A stretch of 64,000 nt of DNA from Sipunculus nudus (lineage: Eukaryota > Annelida > Sipuncula > Golfingiida > Sipunculidae), in NCBI GenBank assembly GCA_026874595.1, contig CM049314.1:68382300-68446299 (forward strand), in the 5' to 3' direction. Shown in pieces: positions 57,894 to 64,000 of the stretch (the first letter of the stretch is position 1; the number at the start of each line of letters is the position of its first letter). The notes below the pieces were generated by a model. The model searched no databases and was not told the origin of the DNA. It saw only the letters and a list, made by a program, of their open reading frames with translations. A program made the translations under genes and the position numbers.

Positions 57894-58056
57894 GTTTCTA
57901 CACCAGGGCTGACACAGGCCTACGATGAGAGCATGGTATCGCATTGTGCATCAAACCAATGACAGGGGTGTCGCGGGTTTTGATGCACAATACGATACAA
58001 CGGTCTCATTGGTCGAATTGCAATGCTTTGTTCTATTCTAGCCCTGGTAGAGAAAC
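57894..58056. mobile_element. Hairpin MITE-like palindrome
   Basis: Outer arms GTTTCTACACCAGGGCT and AGCCCTGGTAGAGAAAC, and inner arms GTATCGCATTGTGCATCAAA and TTTGATGCACAATACGATAC, make a long imperfect hairpin of about 160 nt with a small loop. No coding capacity. It is typical of a foldback or MITE element. Confidence 0.65.
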
Positions 58057-60600
58057 CCGTCAGTTCTGACTTTAAACGTCCAGTGAATGTTTTATCAGCA
58101 AGAAACATTTTCAAGGTTATTTGACTCATTGAACTTTTAAGACCATGTCACCTACTTTCTTTCAAGAATGTCAATCTATGCAAATAAGACCCAGAAGTGA
58201 TAGGTTTCAAAATTACAGTTTTATTTCCCAGAGTATGGCATCATAAAAGTCACAGCAGACATAATAGAGGGAATGGATCCTACAATCGGGACTATTTTAC
58301 AATTAAAGCAAGTGAACACAAAAATCTTCGTATTCTTCCGCCAGCACAATGAACATTCTTAACCTTTGATCCTTCAGATCAAGGTCACAAAATGTGGCCT
58401 TTAAGAGCTGCGGTATCTTACGTATTTGTTTCTACGCAAATTTAATCAATCTGATTGCCAAACCTAACACTACTTGTGCTGTGGCCTACATTGCCTTCCA
58501 CTACGTTCATGTTTTTCCAAGGAGTACAAAAAGACGTTTAAAGCATGTACAGGCGACCTCTGGTGAGATTACAGGACATCAGAAACATTTCAATACAATT
58601 GGGTATTGTAAGGTTATTTGCACGACCGTGTCGCCCTTTTTATGTGCCATATATTATAACAAGAAGTAACCATTAACTTTAGATAACTAAGCTCCCCTTA
58701 AAAGGGGCACCACAAAAAACTTCATCTGTGCCTTAATTAATCTAATCACATGTAGAATGGTTCAAGCCTAGGCATCCCTTTTAGGAAGATGCAGAAAAGA
58801 CAAAAAAGGGGACAAGAGAACCGGTCAATATCGAATAAAGATTAAACAACCATGATCAAGATTGAATGCCATACATTAGTTTTTCTATATCATAAGAATG
58901 ACTCAAACTTTTCATACGCATATCATAAAATTACACCATAAGAATTTCGTATATTCTACTCGGATGGTGCCACCTTGTTTCTGCTAATATGACTAAATTT
59001 TACCATGCGTAGTAGTTGTAGATTTATCATTAAATGTGCTTCTATTTAAACAAAGATCGCTAACCAACACTTACAATTTTCTTATGGCAGTCTGCCGCCA
59101 AGTCACTGATGATGATATTGGTAATGATTTCAATATTATACATATCACATACATAACAATACAAAATACATCAATAATATTTATAAATTTATAATACACT
59201 CGTACAATGGTGATCATATTGCATTGTCATATATATATTTCCCATAACATAAGTATCACTTAAAAATGTAATACATCGCCAGGAAGGCGACTAATGACTG
59301 AATTTTATACTTAATGGGTGAATACAATATTAAGGTAAAATATTAACGAAAGTATTTGTAAGTAACATTCTTAACACTTTCATGAATTAATCAAAATTCT
59401 GCTTTTAGATCATATTCTCTATCTATTTCTTAGATCATATCTTCTATCAATTTTAGTCATTGCGTTTTGTTGAAATATACTAAAATAAGGAAAACGTAAT
59501 AATAAAAAACCAGAGACAGTTATGTACACGGGAATATCTTGTTTTACAAGGAGCAAAATAAATCTAAAACTATAGATCAAAATTCAAACATCAAATGCCA
59601 CCACTTTAGTACCACTGGAATGGAAGATGTCGTAATCATTTATAGGTATTTACACAATTATTCAAATTAGCAGACGAATGATTGCCCTTTGCGTCAACAT
59701 TATGTGGTCAACGATCGCAATGTGGCCTTTAAGAGTATTAAGAAGAGTACCATTACATTACCATATATCACCATTAAATGCAAATGAAATAGATCAACAT
59801 TAAATAAGCACCAATTCTTGTGCAAACGAAACAGGTAGATCTCTCTGTATCAGATTTCTATGACAGATAAATCCATCTTTCCCAGCATGCCCTGCTTGTG
59901 CAGTGTACAGTGGGAATAAAGCAAGATGGGAAGTGGTAACAATGTCATTGAAGCATATTGTTCATCAGTACATACTCCACGTTCTCTTGTTTACAAGGCG
60001 AAAAGTGTAATATATTCTTATTTGAAGCTCTTTGATTTCTCCCAATTAACAATGGAACTTCTTTTTCTGTCACTGAAGTAAAGCCATCAAAAAAAGTCCT
60101 CAAAAGCCAAGTATTCCTACTTTGACGTAAAACTGTATAATTTCCCTACAGTCATGTGACCTCATTTGATAGGTGAAATATGGTGTTCATAACATTTAGA
60201 AATAAAGGACTTATACGACAAAGTATTATTGATGAGAAACTAAATATACAATTATTTACATACACTTTACTGCAGTAGTACATAATTATATACAGTATAA
60301 ACATTTAAACAACTTGACCATCGCAACTTATTCTAAATAACAAACACTGACATTCATGAAGTAAACGTTCCATTCCCCCTGTTGTCAAAGCTCTAAACAA
60401 TTACCTAATCCATGAAAATCCTTGTGTCACTGAATATAAAACACTACATTTGCAAAACTGATCAACAGTCAACACATACTTTTCCCTTTGATTTAAATGC
60501 AATCTTCCGTTTTATACTTTATCCTGGAAGAAGTCAAAAGCTGTAGTATCCTAATTTTTTATATTTTAACTCAGACTGTGGCAAGTCTTAACAGGTCACA
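58057..60600. other. AT-rich non-coding stretch
   Basis: No exon, ORF with motifs or tandem repeat was recognised. It could be a long 3' UTR or intron of the gene suggested by the exon at 62942-63150, but nothing shows this directly. Confidence 0.3.
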
Positions 60601-60609
60601 CGATACATG

Positions 60610-60835
60610 AAAGCCAATCAGACATAAAGACACTCACGTGACACAGATGCCCATATCAGAAACTAAATTAGTTGTCCAATGACACTTGTGGCAATTCACG
60701 AGACAAGTGTTTCTGTAACGTGACACTGATAGCCAATTACGGTGAATTCACGAGTGTCACGTGAAAAAAAGACCAATCAGGTACTGTAGAGGGCTTCTGT
60801 TGGCACGTGACATGATAAAGCGACCAATCAAGAAC
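60610..60835. promoter_or_regulatory. Cluster of CCAAT boxes and CACGTG E-boxes
   Basis: CCAAT occurs at about 60614, 60675, 60733, 60773 and 60823. CACGTGA occurs at about 60635, 60758 and 60804, and a broken form (TTCACGAG) also recurs. CCAAT is the NF-Y site; CACGTGA is bound by USF/MITF-type bHLH-Zip factors. The density suggests a promoter or enhancer, or a degenerate tandem repeat that carries these sites. Confidence 0.4.
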
Positions 60836-61149
60836 TGAGAGACGTATTACCACTTTGCGTCATCACAATATAAAATCAAACAAAATGTGTGCTTCTGAAG
60901 TACAGTAATAATTTTTATGTGACTAAATGTGGCGTTCACAACCCTGATTATAATATAAAGCAAATATACAAAATGGACACACCGCAAGAAAATACTAAAC
61001 CCTTCAAATAAAGCTGTCAAGCTCTTGAACATAGACGCGTAACACTTAATAATATAAATATGGGACTATATTTTTATCTCCTTTTACAACTTTATACCCT
61101 GGGTTAATGAATCAACTTTCCATTATTGACTCCATCACATGCAATACGT

Positions 61150-61825
61150 GTGTTTATTTTTTATATATTTTCCTTAACAATTTGTAGTTTTTCTTAGCAT
61201 TATCATTTTCTACTTAATCAGATAAACTGAAATTGATCAGACAACACTCACCTGTGAAAAATAAATCTGCAGTAAATATTTTTAATGTGTTATCTTACTA
61301 TTAGAATCCTCATGCTTATATGCATATCACAATTTTTTTCTGGGTGCATTTAAGTCAAACATCTCTTTGCATTCTGAAGAAATGAGTAAATTTAACATTT
61401 ACTTTATATCAAATTATCACATATCTTTCTGGAAAAAAATAAAGATTAGGAATGACATGAAGTTCTTGCCAAATCTCCTTCTAATGGCAAATCACTTTTA
61501 TTTAAAAAAAAGGCATCACCTTGAATTGAGACATCGTAAATGCATGGAACCTGCAGTTGTGAAGATTAATGAAATATTTTTATTGTTTAGAAATTGGTGA
61601 CAGATCTTTTAGAAAATACTGTAGTTATGCTTATTTAAATTGAAGCAAACTTTAATTTACTCAATACAGAATTAAACAAGTACTTTCCGTGTTTTTATTT
61701 GTGCAATGCTAAAGATAGCTTTGGTTCCCTAATAAATCCATGTCTTGACAAAGTGTGACCATGCATAGAAGCGCATTGCCAAGCTTTCCTGTGACCCCTG
61801 ACCCTGGAAGTTCTGTGGTTTCTCA
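61150..61825. repeat. 650-bp direct repeat, right copy (partner 41966-42640)
   Basis: Same orientation as the partner 19 kb away and visibly similar over the whole length, with indels of a few bases. Confidence 0.9.
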
Positions 61826-62941
61826 TATCTTATTAGGCATTGGAACAGTTGTGTATATAATATTTGATATAAACTGGATATTGTCAACTTGGTACTTTGA
61901 AAACTAACAATCTGTTTCTTTATCTTTCTTTTAATATCGTCCATGTGCCATCTTTGGTGTTCTGCAATAACTTGTGTTTTAACAGGCTATCTATTTTCTT
62001 GTAATTCAAGCAGATGTTCTTCTTGTAAAGAATTAGAAACTGCGGTACTCACAAAATTGATAATAAATGATGCACAAATGCCAATTTATCAATTGTAAAG
62101 ACTTACAATCTTTGTAGCTGTGTGTAGACAGGTTAGAAAATCTTAAAGACAACTTTATGCAACACATAACACGTTAGGTGTCATAATTTTTAAACGGTAC
62201 TTTATGGAGAATTAATGCCCTGTATTTGTACTTATTCCATTAATAGATGCAGAGGTTTAGTTGAACAAGGAAAGAGTATGGCGGAGGAGCAGCTGTTGTA
62301 GTAAATAACCATAATTTGTACACAGAGCATTTTCTATACTTTTAAGTCCAACCTTTTGAAGCAATAAAAATTATTTATAATCCTTTGTTTCATGCCCAAT
62401 ATATAAGTACAACGTACTGCAGTTTCTAACATAATATCACAAAATGATGCAAATATCCTATTGTTATGCAACAGATGAAACTGGATAATCTAAACTTAAA
62501 AATTAAATTTCAAGAATTCTAGTCATTAATTATCAGTTCAAAGAGATGATGTACACATCATTTAATACTTCCATTAAACATAAAACCTGTGAACTGAGAG
62601 AAAGCATTCATAATATATGTTAATGATATTATTACTAATTATCAATAATATTTAGTCTCAAATAATTACTAACCTCTTTAAAAGAGCTCTGAAGAAGAAA
62701 AGCCTTTTAACCAGATCTGCTTATGATTATTAACATAAGATTTATTTTCTCTGGGGCATATATGACAAAATGTCTTTCTCATCATAATGATACAAGACGA
62801 AAAAGTATCAACTGCCTGACTGATTGATAAATTACATATCAACTATCCTGCAAACACAACAACAACTTTAGGTTCGTTAAAAAAATATAGATGGCACTAC
62901 GATGGCACAGATCTGAACATGACCTCTAAGGAGGTTAAAGG
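61826..62941. other. AT-rich stretch downstream of a probable terminal exon
   Basis: No coding signal. If the exon at 62942-63150 is real, this would be its 3' UTR on the minus strand. Confidence 0.3.
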
Positions 62942-63150
62942 TCAACGGTGAAAACCTAAGATGCCCACCAACAATGTCACGATAACAAGGACTTGTGAAT
63001 ATTGTATATGCGTTGCAGCGCCCCCTGGATTTTGATGCAGATTGCTGTTAGGTCGCACAGTGCTGTAGGGTGGACCTCTGTCTTTGCTTACAAACTCAAA
63101 CCCGTCGTTGTCTCCGATTTTATCCTCTGGCTCACTGGGCCTGTTGGGTT
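62942..63150 (-). CDS. Probable terminal exon with GPI-anchor-like C-terminus
   Basis: A very strong acceptor (TCC, a long T run, then ATAG) opens a phase-1 frame of 68 codons ending in TGA at 62944-62942. It encodes PSEPEDKIGDNDGFEFVSKD, then GPPYSTVRPN, and ends GAATHIQYSQ followed by VLVIVTLLVGILGFHR. Small residues followed by a hydrophobic C-terminal tail fit a GPI-attachment signal, so a cell-surface protein is possible. Upstream exons would lie to the right of the window. No family was recognised. An internal GTAAGC donor could shorten it. Confidence 0.45.
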
Positions 63151-63159
63151 CTATAAAAA

Positions 63160-64000
63160 AAAAAAGGATTATGTTACTGTAGAGTAGTAATGATACATTA
63201 TCTATTCACATGATACTTATCCCAATACTTAAATCGTGATATGGTACATGATAAGATATATTAAAGAGGTATCAGAATTCAATACTCTTCTTTGCTTGTT
63301 CGCCATGCTGTTGCTTCATTTACAATACTATAAATACTACATTATAATACTATAAATATTACACTATAATACTATAAATCCCTGATATTAATACTATAAT
63401 TTGCCGATGAGGATGCTGTCATCCCCAGTGTTCCTCCGGATTCTCCTTGAAAGATACACATCTAATGACCGCCAAACTCTCCGCAGAGAGATTCCCACCA
63501 GGAGACTGTCCTTAAAATTCTTTCTTAATGCAAGTCCCTGCTCTTATATAAAAAAAATACAATACTGCTCATGTAGCCTCCACTTGGTATTCACTCGATG
63601 AGGTACACCCCCAGTAATGAATAATGAAACAGCCCCTTTAGTTGATTTTGATTGGGCAGTATTTAGCCATATTTTAGATGAATGCTTTATACACGCTGGG
63701 CCACTGACTAAGACAGAGAATGCTGGTGGTAAGTTTGGACTTTTCATAGGTAGGGCATGTACTGTTTAAAGTATCAACACAAGGACATACAGGATGACAC
63801 CAGTACAATACTGACTATATGCACCACAAATTACCTGTGCACCAGTGAATAGTTACAGCATGATTATATCATGGGCTGACATGATCAAGCAATCACTGTT
63901 TTACAGACTAAACAAATGACCCATGGGTCATGACACTCAGCTGATTGACTACTTGGTATTTGCTATAGTGTGATACCAGATGCAATTATATGTTTGGTAC
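63160..64000. other. Non-coding end with dispersed repeat fragment
   Basis: Short ORFs near 63401-63747 lack motifs. A copy of the CAAATGACCCATGGGTCATG repeat begins near 63907. ATACTATAAAT repeats several times at 63325-63400. Confidence 0.4.

Overview
The window reads as animal nuclear DNA: AT-rich, with short exons, GT-AG introns, no operons, many (AT)n and (GA)n microsatellites, and dense dispersed repeats. Repeats built around GGTCA/TGACC half-sites and GGTGGCGCCACC, the tyrosine-recombinase retrotransposons and the CARD/ankyrin genes together suggest a mollusc, most likely a bivalve. That taxonomic call is inference.

Two tandem paralogous genes, both on the minus strand, dominate the left half. 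Gene A (about 0.54-7.9 kb, 3' end beyond the left edge) and gene B (20.7-32.7 kb, perhaps with a further exon at 10.6 kb) share one exon layout. CARD 1 and CARD 2 are each split over two exons. A 29-nt mini-exon follows, then a third CARD-like death fold over two exons, a short linker exon, a large exon with an unrecognised helical domain (about 147-151 codons), a 44-nt exon, and a series of one-repeat-per-exon ankyrin exons. Splice phases agree along the whole chain in both genes, with one exception: a 1-nt excess in an A7 run in gene B exon 2. The layout suggests cytosolic adaptor or sensor proteins of innate immunity or cell death.

Between the CARD exons of gene A and the ankyrin exons of gene B lies a nest of mobile DNA. 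A Ngaro-like tyrosine-recombinase retrotransposon (13.9-18.6 kb) has the split direct repeat order A1-ORFs-B1-A2-B2. It sits inside an older repeat that has a 180-bp tandem core.

From 33 to 52 kb there are no convincing genes. This part is a mosaic of duplicated blocks: 33.8/37.9 kb, 38.3-40.8/46.2-51.9 kb, 44.1-45.5/47.5-48.8 kb, and 42.0/61.2 kb. It also holds short tandem arrays. One block comparison exposes a 1-kb element with 12-bp terminal inverted repeats and a 283-bp tandem core.

A nearly intact DIRS-like retrotransposon on the minus strand fills 52.3-57.3 kb, with gag-like, RT/RNase H and tyrosine recombinase genes, inverted terminal repeats and an internal complementary region. From 57.3 to 64 kb the DNA is AT-rich and mostly featureless. 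Exceptions are a hairpin MITE-like element, a CCAAT/CACGTG cluster, and a probable terminal exon ending in a GPI-anchor-like tail on the minus strand near 63 kb.
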